In this document: positions 7,682 to 16,505 of the stretch, piece by piece | Position numbering within the stretch: position 1 is the first letter of the stretch | Layout of the letters: every line of letters starts with the position of its first letter | Assembly: GCA_001515945.1 (NCBI GenBank) | Contig: LOER01000031.1 | Location: 1 to 64,000 of the forward strand | Reading direction: 5' to 3' | DNA length: 64,000 nt | Source of the DNA: Desulfitibacter sp. BRH_c19 | GTDB lineage: Bacteria > Bacillota > DSM-16504 > Desulfitibacterales > Desulfitibacteraceae | The notes under the pieces: generated by a model | What the model was told of the DNA's origin: nothing | The model's database searches: none | The model's input: only the letters and a program-made list of their open reading frames with translations | Position numbers and translations under genes: made by a program

Positions 7682-8323
7682 GTGGCAAAAGAGTATGAAG
7701 ACATTCTTAATGCAGTATTGGTCGGAGATGCCAATAGAGTTAAAGCTCTTGTGGAAGGTTTGCTATTGAGTAAGTATGATCCTATGGATATTTTAAACTA
7801 TGGATTACTAAAAGGAATGGAGAGTGTTAGTTCTTTATTTAAGAATAATAAGGTATATATTCCTGAGGTATTGATATCATCTAGAGCTATGCACGCAGGA
7901 ATATATGTTTTAAAACCATATATTTCTTTACCTGGAATGCATGTTCCTGGTAAAATATTAATAGGCACAGTTGCAGGTGACTTACATGATATAGGTAAGA
8001 ACTTAGTAGTTATGATGTTAAGGGGTAAAGGGTTTGAGGTAATTGATTTAGGAATAGATGTTTCTCCAGAAGAGTTTGTTTATGAAGTCAAAAACCAAAA
8101 ACCTGACATTCTTGCCGTATCGGCTTTATTGACTACGACAATGCCTGTAATTCCAGAGACAATTAAGCTCTTGAAAAAAGAAGGTTTAAGGGATACTATT
8201 AGGATAATGGTCGGAGGGGCACCCCTTACGAGAGACTATGCTGGAGCTGTTGGTGCTGATGCATATGGATCTAGTGCTCAACAAGCAGTTGAAGTTGCTA
8301 CAGGTATTTTGAATAATAAGTAA
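7682..8323 (+). CDS. Second methyltransferase cognate corrinoid protein
   Basis: A GTG start after AGGGGGT gives 213 residues. The fold and motifs match the first corrinoid protein: N-terminal cap, then D100, H102 and G105 in GDLHDIGKNLV, GIDVSPEEFVYEV and MVGGAPLTRDYAGAVGAD. The two proteins align over their whole length but are clearly diverged, so this is not a recent duplication. Two corrinoid carriers with one activator and one folate methyltransferase suggests either two methyl donors or two acceptor partners. It is 15 bases after the PocR-AraC gene, probably co-transcribed. Confidence 0.88.
   Translation: MAKEYEDILNAVLVGDANRVKALVEGLLLSKYDPMDILNYGLLKGMESVSSLFKNNKVYIPEVLISSRAMHAGIYVLKPYISLPGMHVPGKILIGTVAGDLHDIGKNLVVMMLRGKGFEVIDLGIDVSPEEFVYEVKNQKPDILAVSALLTTTMPVIPETIKLLKKEGLRDTIRIMVGGAPLTRDYAGAVGADAYGSSAQQAVEVATGILNNK
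8289..8317 (+). promoter_or_regulatory. Candidate sigma-A promoter for the glycine riboswitch operon
   Basis: TTGAAG (8289-8294), a 17-base spacer and AATAAT (8312-8317) overlap the end of the upstream corrinoid gene and place the start of transcription ~18 bases before the riboswitch. Neither hexamer is perfect. Confidence 0.45.
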
Positions 8324-8342
8324 ATAAAGGTGAATGACTTTA

Positions 8343-8524
8343 AACGGGAGAGACCTATTTAGGCGCCGAAGAAGAAAGGCAGTTTATTGCTAATGGATTG
8401 CTGAAACTTTCAGGCAAAAGAACCGTTTGAAGGACACATCTCTGGAGAGTTTTCTTGAAAAAGAAAACACCAAAGGGGAAACCGGTATAATAACCGGCTA
8501 ATCTCTCAGGTTACAAGGACAGGG
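8343..8524 (+). ncRNA. Tandem glycine riboswitch (two aptamers)
   Basis: Aptamer 1 (~8343-8425) shows GGGAGAGACC, GGCGCCGAAG and GAAACTTTCAGGCAAAAG. Aptamer 2 (~8431-8524) shows CATCTCTGGAGAG, ACACCAAAGGGGAAACCGG and AATCTCTCAGGTTACAAGGAC. These are the diagnostic conserved blocks of the gcvT class, in the usual tandem order with a short linker (TTTGA). A terminator follows at once and the glycine cleavage operon lies downstream, so glycine binding most likely permits read-through (an on-switch), as described for gcvT leaders in Bacillus. Confidence 0.96.
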
Positions 8525-8558
8525 AAGACAGCATTTTATTCATGTTGTCTTTTTTTTG
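8525..8558 (+). terminator. Riboswitch expression-platform terminator
   Basis: AAGACAGCAT (8525-8534) pairs with ATGTTGTCTT (8542-8551) across a 7-base loop, with one G-U, and runs into eight T residues. It directly abuts glycine aptamer 2, so the 3' side of the aptamer can compete with it. Confidence 0.9.
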
Positions 8559-8722
8559 TTGACCAAGGAGTAATGGTAATCTAAATATTGCATACTTTCA
8601 AAAGAGTTCGTTTAAAACTTTGACCAGCTTGTAATGCACGTAGAAAAAGGCAGGCATTGAAGGGGGTGGTTAGAAAGTAGAAATAATTACAATAATAATA
8701 AAAGAAAAGGGAGGTTTACAAA

Positions 8723-9808
8723 GTGGAATTAAAAATGACCCCTTTAAACGAAGCTCATCAAAAACTAGGGGCTAAGATGGTAGACTTTGGTGGTTGGCAT
8801 ATGCCAGTACAGTATCAGGGTATTATTGAGGAGCATATGGCAGTTAGAACAAAAGCTGGGCTTTTCGATGTGAGTCATATGGGTGAAGTCTGGATAACAG
8901 GTAAGGATGCTTTAAAGTTTGTTCAAAAAATGGTTACCAATGATGTATCTAAAATAGATAAGGGGCAAATACAATACGCTATCTTTTGTAATGAAAAAGG
9001 TGGCACGGTGGATGATTTACTAGTTTATATGATGGATCAAGATCAGTACCTGTTAGTAGTAAATGCAGGTAATAAGGAAAAAGATGTGAAGTGGTTGTTT
9101 GACAATAAGGAAGGAAATATTTCAATTGATGATAAATCAGATGCTACAGCCCAATTGGCCTTACAAGGACCACTAGCATTAGAAATTTTACAGCAGATAA
9201 CTGACATAGAGTTAAGTAGAATAAAATATTATGGTTGGGAATATGGTAAGGTAAATGGTATTGAATGCTTGATTTCTCGTACAGGCTATACAGGCGAAGA
9301 TGGATATGAAATATATATGGGGTCAGAGTATGCAGTAGAACTTTGGGAAAAAATACTTGAAATTGGTAAGGGGAATGTTGTCCCTATTGGGCTTGGAGCC
9401 AGGGACACGCTACGTTTTGAAGCAGGAATGCCCTTATATGGTCATGAGTTAGGAGAAGACATATCCCCACTTGAAGCTAAACTGGGTAAATTTGTTGTGC
9501 TTGATAAGGACTATTTTATAGGAATAGAAGCTTTAAGAAAGCAAAAAGCAGAGGGTGTTCGTCGTAAGCTAGTTGGTTTTGAAATGGTTGATAGAGGTAT
9601 AGCAAGGTCAGATTACAAGGTATATGTTGAGGATAAGGAAGTTGGATTTGTAACAACAGGTTCACCAGGGCCTTATCTTAATAAGAATTTGGCCAATGCT
9701 TTGATAGATGTAGAACATGCAACTATTGGTAAAGAATTATTAATTGATATTAGAGGGAAAAAGAAAAAGGCAATTACAATTGCCACACCATTTTATAAAA
9801 GGAGGTAA
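8723..9808 (+). CDS. gcvT: Glycine cleavage T protein (aminomethyltransferase)
   Basis: This 361-residue protein begins at GTG with GGGAGG 7 bases upstream. It shows the GcvT signatures: MTPLNEAHQKLGAKMVDFGGWHMPVQY-type start, FDVSHMGE, GGTVDDLLVY, SRTGYTGEDGYEIY, GARDTLRFEAGMPLYGHEL, and the C-terminal barrel with GFVTTGSPGPYLNKNLA. It transfers the aminomethyl carbon from lipoylated H protein to THF, making methylene-THF and ammonia. It is the first gene of the riboswitch-controlled operon gcvT-gcvH-gcvPA-gcvPB-lipM, in the cytoplasm. Confidence 0.97.
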   Translation: MELKMTPLNEAHQKLGAKMVDFGGWHMPVQYQGIIEEHMAVRTKAGLFDVSHMGEVWITGKDALKFVQKMVTNDVSKIDKGQIQYAIFCNEKGGTVDDLLVYMMDQDQYLLVVNAGNKEKDVKWLFDNKEGNISIDDKSDATAQLALQGPLALEILQQITDIELSRIKYYGWEYGKVNGIECLISRTGYTGEDGYEIYMGSEYAVELWEKILEIGKGNVVPIGLGARDTLRFEAGMPLYGHELGEDISPLEAKLGKFVVLDKDYFIGIEALRKQKAEGVRRKLVGFEMVDRGIARSDYKVYVEDKEVGFVTTGSPGPYLNKNLANALIDVEHATIGKELLIDIRGKKKKAITIATPFYKRR

Positions 9809-9813
9809 TTTTA

Positions 9814-10197
9814 ATGTATCCAGTAGAATTAAAGTATTCAAAAGACCACGAGTGGGTAAAAGTAGATGGAAATGAGGTTACTCTAGGTATTACGTTTCAC
9901 GCCCAAGAAGCAATGGGTGATGTAGTATTTGTAGAATTACCTGGAGTTGGTGATGCTTTCGAGGATGGAGAATCATTTGCAAACATAGAATCTGTAAAAG
10001 CAGTTTCAGATTGCTATACACCTGTTAAGGGTACGGTAACAGCAATTAACGAAACTCTAGAAGATTCCCCAGAATTAATAAACAACGAACCATATGGAGA
10101 AGGTTGGATTATTAAAATGGAGGTAGAAGATATATCCGTTTTAGATAGCTTAATGTCATCCGAGGAATATCAGGAGTTTCTCAAGGAGGAAGAGTAA
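9814..10197 (+). CDS. gcvH: Glycine cleavage H protein
   Basis: The protein has 127 residues, the usual size. The lipoyl lysine is K62 within ESVKAVSD, preceded by GDVVFVELPGVG and followed by INNEPYGEGWIIKM. H protein shuttles the aminomethyl group between P and T proteins. A lipM-type octanoyltransferase gene ends the same operon, and GcvH is the expected entry point for octanoyl attachment in Firmicutes. AAAGGAGGTAA precedes the ATG; the gap to gcvT is 5 bases. Confidence 0.97.
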   Translation: MYPVELKYSKDHEWVKVDGNEVTLGITFHAQEAMGDVVFVELPGVGDAFEDGESFANIESVKAVSDCYTPVKGTVTAINETLEDSPELINNEPYGEGWIIKMEVEDISVLDSLMSSEEYQEFLKEEE

Positions 10198-11544
10198 ATG
10201 AGATATAGTCCTAATACCTCTGAAGATAAAAAAGAAATGTTAGCAAGTATTGGATATGAGAAAATTGAAGAGTTATTTCAGGATATTCCAGAAGAAATAA
10301 GAAAGAAGGCCAATCTTGACGTTGGTAATGGAATGTCAGAGCATGAGCTTAAAAAACATGTAGGAAAAATTGCTGCACGAAATGAGACTTTAGATGACTT
10401 AATAAGCTTTTTGGGAGCAGGAACTTATGAACACTACATCCCAAGCTTTGTTGATCAACTGCTTTTAAGGTCAGAATTCTATACAGCTTATACCCCATAC
10501 CAACCAGAGATCAGCCAAGGTACACTTCAGGCTATATTTGAATATCAGAGTCTAATTTGTGAGTTGACGGGGATGGATGGTACGAATGCTAGCGTGTATG
10601 ATGGGGCAAATGCTACGGCAGAGGCCGCAAGTATGGCAGTATCAGCTACAAGGCGTACCAAAGTATTGTATTCCAAGGGATTACATCCAGAGTATGTACA
10701 AACCATAAAAACTTACGGTTGGGTACAGGATCTTGAAGTTCTAGGAGTAGAAGTTGAGAATGGAACTACTTCAATTGAGGAAGTTGAAAAGAATCTTACC
10801 AAAGATGTCGCTTGTATAATAGTACAATATCCAAATATATGTGGCTGTGTAGAGGATTTGCAGAAAATAGCAAAGATAGCCCATGCCCAAAAAGCCCTAT
10901 TAGTTGTGGTAAATACTGAACCTGTAGCTTTGGGAGTACTGAAAACACCAGGTGAACTAGGAGCTGATATTGTGGCTGGCGAAGGACAGTCCTTTGGTAA
11001 CCCTGTCGCTTTTGGAGGTCCTCACTTAGGTTTTATAGCAACAGCTGGTAAACTTATTCGTAGACTACCAGGAAGAATAGTTGGTAAAACAAAGGATGTT
11101 GATGGAAAGATTGGGTTTGTATTAACCTTGCAGGCTAGGGAACAGCATATTAGAAGGGAAAAGGCTTCTTCAAATATTTGTTCAAATCAGGCCTTATGTG
11201 CCCTTGCTGCAACCATGGCAATGTGTGCAATAGGTAAGGAAGGCTTAGTAGAAATGGCAGAAACAAATCTTCAAAAAGCACATTATGCCTATAAAAAGCT
11301 AACAGCAATAAAAGGTGTAGAAGCAGTCTATCCAGAAAAGCCATTTTTTAATGAGTTTGTAGTGAAAACACCAGTCCCAGCAGCAACAGTTATCGCTTCT
11401 TTATCTAAACAGGGTATCCTTCCTGGGGTAGATCTTGGCAAATTTGATGCTTCTATGGCTAATCACCTATTAGTATGTGTCACAGAACTTAAAACTAAAG
11501 ATGAAATAGATCTCCTAGCAGAAAGATTGGAGGGTGTAGTATGA
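10198..11544 (+). CDS. gcvPA: Glycine dehydrogenase (decarboxylating) subunit 1
   Basis: 448 residues match the N-terminal half of P protein in organisms with split GcvP. Recognisable segments are [62 protein letters not shown] and [20 protein letters not shown]. Together with subunit 2 it forms the PLP enzyme that decarboxylates glycine. The ATG abuts the gcvH stop codon and its AGGAGGAAG site lies inside the gcvH end, indicating tight translational coupling. Confidence 0.96.
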   Translation: MRYSPNTSEDKKEMLASIGYEKIEELFQDIPEEIRKKANLDVGNGMSEHELKKHVGKIAARNETLDDLISFLGAGTYEHYIPSFVDQLLLRSEFYTAYTPYQPEISQGTLQAIFEYQSLICELTGMDGTNASVYDGANATAEAASMAVSATRRTKVLYSKGLHPEYVQTIKTYGWVQDLEVLGVEVENGTTSIEEVEKNLTKDVACIIVQYPNICGCVEDLQKIAKIAHAQKALLVVVNTEPVALGVLKTPGELGADIVAGEGQSFGNPVAFGGPHLGFIATAGKLIRRLPGRIVGKTKDVDGKIGFVLTLQAREQHIRREKASSNICSNQALCALAATMAMCAIGKEGLVEMAETNLQKAHYAYKKLTAIKGVEAVYPEKPFFNEFVVKTPVPAATVIASLSKQGILPGVDLGKFDASMANHLLVCVTELKTKDEIDLLAERLEGVV

Positions 11545-12998
11545 GAGAGCCTGTAATATTCGAAAAGAGTAAAAAAGGCAGAAGGGGTTGTTATTTACCT
11601 CCATGTGACGTTCCTACTCAACCGTTAGCAGAGCTTGTTCCGCAAGAGTATCTACGCGAGGAAAAAGCAGAATTTCCTGAGGTTGCTGAAATCGATGTAG
11701 TTAGACATTTTACAAAGCTTTCTAGCTATAATCATGGAGTTGATTCAGGGTTTTATCCCCTTGGATCCTGTACTATGAAGTATAACCCTAAGGTAAATGA
11801 AGAGCTTTGTAGATTAAATGGTTTTACTAGGTTACACCCATATCAGCCTGAGGAAATGGTTCAAGGTGCATTGGAATTGATGTATACCCTTGAACAAGAT
11901 CTAGCAAGTATTACTGGAATGAACAGAATTAGTTTGCAACCTGCTGCAGGTGCCCACGGTGAATTAGCTGGTATAATGACTATCAAGGCTTATCATGAAA
12001 AACGAGGGGACACTAAAAGAAATAAAGTTATCGTGCCAGATTCGGCTCATGGGACTAACCCAGCTACTGCAGCCATGGCAGGATATCAGACAGTAGAAGT
12101 ACCGTCAAACTCTGAGGGAGGAGTAGACTTAGCTGCTTTAGAAAAGGTCTTAGATGATTCAACTGCAGCTTTGATGCTCACTAATCCAAATACACTCGGA
12201 CTTTTCGATAGTCAAATACTTGAAATTGCTGAAATGGTCCACAAAGCCGGAGGACTACTCTATTATGACGGTGCTAATATGAACGCAATTATGGGTTATG
12301 CAAGACCAGGTGATATGGGATTTGATGTGGTTCATTTAAATCTTCATAAAACCTTTTCTACTCCACATGGCGGAGGTGGACCTGGTTCTGGCCCAATAGG
12401 TGTAAAACAACACTTGGAAGAATTTCTGCCTGTTCCTACAGTAGATAAAAGAGATGATGGCACCTATTATTTGAAGAATGATATTTCTAACACCATTGGT
12501 AAAGTTAAGGGATTTTATGGGAACTTCCTAGTATTGGTGCGAGCGTATTGCTATATCAAAGCATTAGGGAGTAGTGGACTTAAAGAAGCAAGTGAAGCTG
12601 CTGTCTTAAACGCTAATTATATGATGGAAAATCTTAAAAAGACCTATTATCTTCCATATGATAAGACTTGTAAGCATGAATTCGTAATTAACTCAAAGAC
12701 ACTTAAGTCTCAAGGGGTTCACACATTAGATATAGCTAAAAGGTTGTTGGACTTTGGGTATCATCCACCAACAGTCTACTTCCCATTAATTGTGGAAGAA
12801 GCTTTAATGATAGAGCCAACTGAAACTGAAAGCAGAGAAACTCTAGATGAGTTCATAGAAATCATGGAAAAAATCCATCAAGAAGCATTTGACAATAAAG
12901 AGGTTGTGATAAATGCTCCTCATGACACACTAGTTCGTAGATTAGATGAAGTATCAGCAGCTAGAAACCCTGTTATTCGTTGGAAAAGAGATGAGTAA
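11541..12998 (+). CDS. gcvPB: Glycine dehydrogenase (decarboxylating) subunit 2
   Basis: 485 residues correspond to the C-terminal half of P protein and contain the PLP-binding lysine K270 in [18 protein letters not shown]. Other family blocks are [37 protein letters not shown] and [12 protein letters not shown]. The start overlaps the gcvPA stop by ATGA, so the two subunits are translationally coupled. Confidence 0.97.
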   Translation: MREPVIFEKSKKGRRGCYLPPCDVPTQPLAELVPQEYLREEKAEFPEVAEIDVVRHFTKLSSYNHGVDSGFYPLGSCTMKYNPKVNEELCRLNGFTRLHPYQPEEMVQGALELMYTLEQDLASITGMNRISLQPAAGAHGELAGIMTIKAYHEKRGDTKRNKVIVPDSAHGTNPATAAMAGYQTVEVPSNSEGGVDLAALEKVLDDSTAALMLTNPNTLGLFDSQILEIAEMVHKAGGLLYYDGANMNAIMGYARPGDMGFDVVHLNLHKTFSTPHGGGGPGSGPIGVKQHLEEFLPVPTVDKRDDGTYYLKNDISNTIGKVKGFYGNFLVLVRAYCYIKALGSSGLKEASEAAVLNANYMMENLKKTYYLPYDKTCKHEFVINSKTLKSQGVHTLDIAKRLLDFGYHPPTVYFPLIVEEALMIEPTETESRETLDEFIEIMEKIHQEAFDNKEVVINAPHDTLVRRLDEVSAARNPVIRWKRDE

Positions 12999-13000
12999 GA

Positions 13001-13831
13001 TTGGTAGAGACCTGGAGACTCATAGATTCTAACTATAATGACGGTTTTTATAATATGGCTGTCGATGAGGTTTTGCTTAGTAGTGTTATTGAAGGTAAAT
13101 CTCCTCCTACAATACGCTTTTATAGGTGGCAGCCAGCAACTGTAACCCTAGGCTACTTTCAAGACATGGATAAAGAAATAGAAACAGAGATATGCAAAAA
13201 AAAAGGTATTCAAGTGGTTCGCAGGTTAACAGGTGGCAGGGCAATTCTTCATGACAATGAGTTGACCTATAGCCTAACTGCTAATGAAAAAGAAAAACAA
13301 GTCTCTGGAAGTATAATTGAATCTTATTTGAAGATAAGCCAGGCACTTGTAAATGGTTTAAATATTTATGGGGTAGAAGTAGAGATGATGGCAAGGCCAA
13401 GCAAAGAAAAAGGCTCAGCTGCTTGTTTTGATGCGCCATCTTGGCATGAGATTGTCTGGAATGGAAGAAAGCTAGTTGGTAGCGCCCAAACAAGAAAACA
13501 AGGGTTTCTCCTGCAGCACGGTTCTTTACCATTCTCTTTAGATGTGGAATTGCTTTTTCAACTTTTAAGAATTTCCAATGCTCAGGTAAAAGAAAGATTA
13601 AAGAAAAACTTTCAACAAAAAGCTGTTTCTCTTGAAGAAATAACACAGAAAGAAGTTGATTACAAAAAGCTAGTTGAAGCTTTAGTTCAAGGTTTTAGCC
13701 AGACTTTTAATATAAAGGTTGCATGGGATGATTTAAGTAAAGAAGAAAAGGCAAATGCTCAAGAGCTAAAAGAAACTAAATATAGTCAAAATGCGTGGAA
13801 CAATCGTAAAGGAAATACCTCCTGCTCTTAG
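13001..13831 (+). CDS. lipM: Octanoyltransferase LipM
   Basis: A TTG start two bases after gcvPB gives 276 residues of the biotin/lipoate ligase fold (RRLTGGRAILHDNELTYSL, WNGRKLVGSAQTR, LLQHGSLPF). C142 in AACFDAPSW corresponds to the catalytic cysteine of LipM-type octanoyltransferases and argues against a lipoate-protein ligase, which lacks it. LipM moves octanoate from acyl carrier protein to GcvH, the first step of lipoate assembly. Being last in the gcv operon, it supplies the cofactor for GcvH encoded three genes upstream. A separate lipoyl synthase is not in the window. Its final codons form part of the operon terminator. Confidence 0.88.
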   Translation: MVETWRLIDSNYNDGFYNMAVDEVLLSSVIEGKSPPTIRFYRWQPATVTLGYFQDMDKEIETEICKKKGIQVVRRLTGGRAILHDNELTYSLTANEKEKQVSGSIIESYLKISQALVNGLNIYGVEVEMMARPSKEKGSAACFDAPSWHEIVWNGRKLVGSAQTRKQGFLLQHGSLPFSLDVELLFQLLRISNAQVKERLKKNFQQKAVSLEEITQKEVDYKKLVEALVQGFSQTFNIKVAWDDLSKEEKANAQELKETKYSQNAWNNRKGNTSCS

Positions 13832-13846
13832 TAGGAGGTATTTTTT
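13814..13846 (+). terminator. gcv operon terminator overlapping the lipM stop
   Basis: AATACCTCCT (13814-13823) and AGGAGGTATT (13833-13842) form a perfect 10-bp stem with a 9-base loop that contains most of the TAG stop, followed by a T-tract. Confidence 0.95.
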
Positions 13847-13913
13847 AAAGTTAGGCTTAAAATGTTATGAGTTAGGTGATATAATAATATACTAAAATAA
13901 AGAATTGAAGTAA

Positions 13914-14081
13914 GATCTTAATTCAGGGGGAGATTCTACTCCTACTGAATTTTAGAGCTACGAATGAATGACTTAGTTGGCGTTGTACTCTCACTTACGC
14001 CAGTATAAGTTAATTTTAGAATAAAATTTTACTTATACCAGTGCAAAGCTAGAAGATGGGAGACTTACGCCAAGTTAGTCA
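13914..14081 (+). repeat. Structured intergenic repeat, copy A (divergent)
   Basis: It contains the family hairpin TTCAGGGGGAGATTCTACTCCTACTGAA-like core at 13922-13949 and the late block GATGGGAGACTTA near 14055. GACTTAGTTGGCGT (13970-13983) pairs with ACGCCAAGTTAGTC (14067-14080) except at two positions. Nested inside is GTATAAGT...AATTTT...AAAATT...ACTTATAC. The copy lies between the gcv operon and phoU and has no coding frame. Relation to copies B-D is clear for the first hairpin and weaker elsewhere. Confidence 0.6.
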
Positions 14082-14121
14082 GTTAAAAAGAAAAGTCAAA
14101 ACTAGGTGGTGAGGGTTAACT

Positions 14122-14781
14122 TTGAAACGGATTAATTTTTATGATCAGTCACTAAATAAACTGTGGGATCAGGTAATTGAGATGGGTTCAAATGTTGAAA
14201 AGTTATTAGAAGAAGCCCTAGAATCTCTTTTAAAAAAAGATCCTTCTAAACTATCCCATATTAATGAACTAGAAGAAAGCATAGACAAGTTTAATGATAA
14301 AATAGAGATGCAGGCTCTTGAACTAATTTCTTTACAACAACCTATGCCAAAAGATCTAAGAAAACTAGCTGCCTTTATGAGAATTATTAAAGAACTAGAA
14401 AGAGTTGGAGATTTGGGTGTAAACCTTGGGGAAGCTGTAGTTAGACTTGATAAAATGGGGGACTATTTTAAACCATTAATAGATATACCCAAGATGGCCA
14501 GATTAGCTATAGAAATGATTTCCAAAGCACTTAAAGCCTATAAGACTCAGGATACTTCTCTGGCGGAAGAAACATGTAAAATGGAAGAAACAATTGATAA
14601 AATGTATGTTTATCTTCTGGAGGAGCTTGTTGAGTATATGAAAAAAGATGTAACCTATATAGAACAATCCTGTCAATTTCTTTTAATTGCAAGAGATTTA
14701 GAACGCATAGGAGATCATGCAGAAAACATTGCTGAAATGGTAAACTATATGGTAACTGGAAAAAAGAATTTGTTTGACTAG
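14122..14781 (+). CDS. PhoU-family phosphate-signalling protein
   Basis: A TTG start after AGGTGGTGAGGG gives 219 residues, the standard PhoU length. The protein consists of two similar three-helix bundles, each with the PhoU E/D-rich signature (LRKLAAFMRIIKELERVGDLGVNLGE and CQFLLIARDLERIGDHAENIAEMV). PhoU proteins bind metal ions and restrain phosphate transporters and phosphate sensor kinases. No pst genes or phoR lie nearby; the immediate partner is the Na/Pi cotransporter downstream (12-base gap), which has its own PhoU-like tail. Confidence 0.88.
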   Translation: MKRINFYDQSLNKLWDQVIEMGSNVEKLLEEALESLLKKDPSKLSHINELEESIDKFNDKIEMQALELISLQQPMPKDLRKLAAFMRIIKELERVGDLGVNLGEAVVRLDKMGDYFKPLIDIPKMARLAIEMISKALKAYKTQDTSLAEETCKMEETIDKMYVYLLEELVEYMKKDVTYIEQSCQFLLIARDLERIGDHAENIAEMVNYMVTGKKNLFD

Positions 14782-14793
14782 AAGGGACCAATT

Positions 14794-16416
14794 ATGGAAA
14801 CGGTTTTTATTATAATAGGCTTATTGGGTGGTCTTGGTTTATTTCTTTATGGGATGAATCTGGCTACTGAAGCCTTACAGAAATATTCAGCAAGTAAAGT
14901 AAAGGATATGTTTTCCAAGATAACCAAAACTCCAGCTAGAGGAGTTCTAGCAGGGATTATTATTACTTTCTTGTTGCAAGGGAGTAGTGCAGCAACAGTA
15001 CTTATAGTTGGTTTTGTAAGTGCTGGTTTGATGACTTTTCCTAATGCTATTGGGGTTATAATGGGATCTGCAATAGGGACAACGTTTACAGTACAGTTAA
15101 TAGCCTTTAGAGTAACTGACTATGCTCTGCTACTGGTGGCTTTAGGGGCAGGTGTTTTTGTTTTTTCTAATAAGAAAAAAGTTCGTTATATAGGACAGAT
15201 ACTCTTGGGTTTCGGGCTAATCTTTTATGGAATGGGAGTTATAACAACTGCCATTAGTCCACTAAAGGATAATCTAGCCTTTACTAATTTAATGGCTGAA
15301 TTGGTAAATAGGCCATTTTTGCTTTTACTTGTAGCAACGGCATTTACTGCTATCGTTCAAAGTAGTGCCGCTACTCTAGCCATAGCTATGTCTTTAGCAA
15401 TGGGAGGAGTTATTTCTATTGGAGCTTCAATGCCAATTATATTTGGTGCAAATATAGGAACAACAGCTACAGCTCTTCTTTCTAGCCTAGCTTCTACTAG
15501 AGAAGCTAAAAGGGCTGCCCTAGCAAACCTCATTTTTAAAGTAATAGGAGTACTTGCAATAATTCCATTTCTTACACCCCTGGTTGACGTAGTGCTTGTT
15601 TCAAGTAAAGATATTTCAAGACAAATTGCAAACGCCCATACCTTTTTCAATATAATAATAACTTTACTCTTTTTCCCTGTTATTAACTGGTTTAGCTTAT
15701 TAATATATAAGCTTGTCCCTGAAAGAGAAGAAGAAATGGAGCATAAACAAAAGCTTACGAAATTTATTGATGAAAGTGTATTGGATGTACCTGACCTTGC
15801 TCTCTGGCAAGCCAAGAATGAGATAATAGGTATGGGTAATTTAGTAGGTCATAAGATGCTTGCAAAAGTGAATTTTTATATCAAAACAAAAGATGAAAGT
15901 TATTTAAGAGAATTTGTTATAAGAGAACACCAAGTGGATAGCCTTTATATGGCTATTTCAAAATATATTACCACCATTGCAGAAAGGGATTTACATGAGG
16001 AGCAGTCACAACTTCAGGTAAAATACTTATATATTATAAATGATTTAGAGCATATAGGGGACATAGTTCTAAGCCTTTCAAAAGGTTATCAAAAAGTAGT
16101 AGATGAAGGGGCACATTTTCCAGTAGATGATACAGAGGATTTTAACACCATGTTTGTTAAAATAAAAGAGAATTATTATAAGTCATTAGAGGCATTTTCA
16201 GAGGACAATTATGAATTGGCTGCTGAGGTTATAAAGGGGCAACCAGAAATTTCGAAGTTGGAGAAAACGCTACGATTTAACCATTTTTCTAGAATGGCCT
16301 CAATTGAAGGAAAGAGTTTGGATAGTAGTTCTACCTATTTGGATATGGTTAATGACTTGTTGAGAATAAATCTTCATTCTGTAAGTATTAGTCAAACTAT
16401 TATGGGGATTGTTTAA
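14794..16416 (+). CDS. Na/Pi cotransporter family protein
   Basis: 540 residues. The N-terminal ~310 residues are hydrophobic, with two inverted copies of the Na/Pi cotransporter repeat marked by QGSSAATVLIVGF, MGSAIGTTFT, VQSSAATLAIAMSLAMGG and FGANIGTTATALLSS. The C-terminal ~220 residues are soluble and PhoU-like (LQVKYLYIINDLEHIGDIVLSLS). This NptA/YjbB-type layout moves phosphate with sodium at the membrane; export roles are known for some members. It forms an operon with the phoU-family gene. Confidence 0.9.
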   Translation: METVFIIIGLLGGLGLFLYGMNLATEALQKYSASKVKDMFSKITKTPARGVLAGIIITFLLQGSSAATVLIVGFVSAGLMTFPNAIGVIMGSAIGTTFTVQLIAFRVTDYALLLVALGAGVFVFSNKKKVRYIGQILLGFGLIFYGMGVITTAISPLKDNLAFTNLMAELVNRPFLLLLVATAFTAIVQSSAATLAIAMSLAMGGVISIGASMPIIFGANIGTTATALLSSLASTREAKRAALANLIFKVIGVLAIIPFLTPLVDVVLVSSKDISRQIANAHTFFNIIITLLFFPVINWFSLLIYKLVPEREEEMEHKQKLTKFIDESVLDVPDLALWQAKNEIIGMGNLVGHKMLAKVNFYIKTKDESYLREFVIREHQVDSLYMAISKYITTIAERDLHEEQSQLQVKYLYIINDLEHIGDIVLSLSKGYQKVVDEGAHFPVDDTEDFNTMFVKIKENYYKSLEAFSEDNYELAAEVIKGQPEISKLEKTLRFNHFSRMASIEGKSLDSSSTYLDMVNDLLRINLHSVSISQTIMGIV

Positions 16417-16429
16417 TAATTGTACAACA

Positions 16430-16465
16430 AGTCAGAAGTCTGAAGTCAGAAGTCAGAAATCAGAA
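16430..16465. repeat. Degenerate CAGAAGT(C) direct repeats
   Basis: A run of AGTCAGAAGTCTGAAGTCAGAAG-type units (period about 7-10 bases) lies in the gap before the helicase gene. Similar units recur at 19033-19075. It looks like simple-sequence expansion and has no coding frame. Confidence 0.6.
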
Positions 16466-16505
16466 TGATACTGAGAGTAAGTTTTTTTACGGGAGTAGGA
16501 ATGAG

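Noticed and set aside
13001-13831. Lipoate-protein ligase A
   Set aside because: The cysteine in AACFDAPSW marks the LipM octanoyltransferase group, and operon context with gcvH fits LipM.
15357-15815. 152-codon minus-strand frame in the Na/Pi cotransporter
   Set aside because: Shadow of a clear membrane-protein gene; composition is Ala/Ile/Ser-rich as expected for antisense frames.
16430-16465. Insertion-sequence end or attachment site
   Set aside because: Only simple direct repeats with no transposase or integrase and no target duplication.
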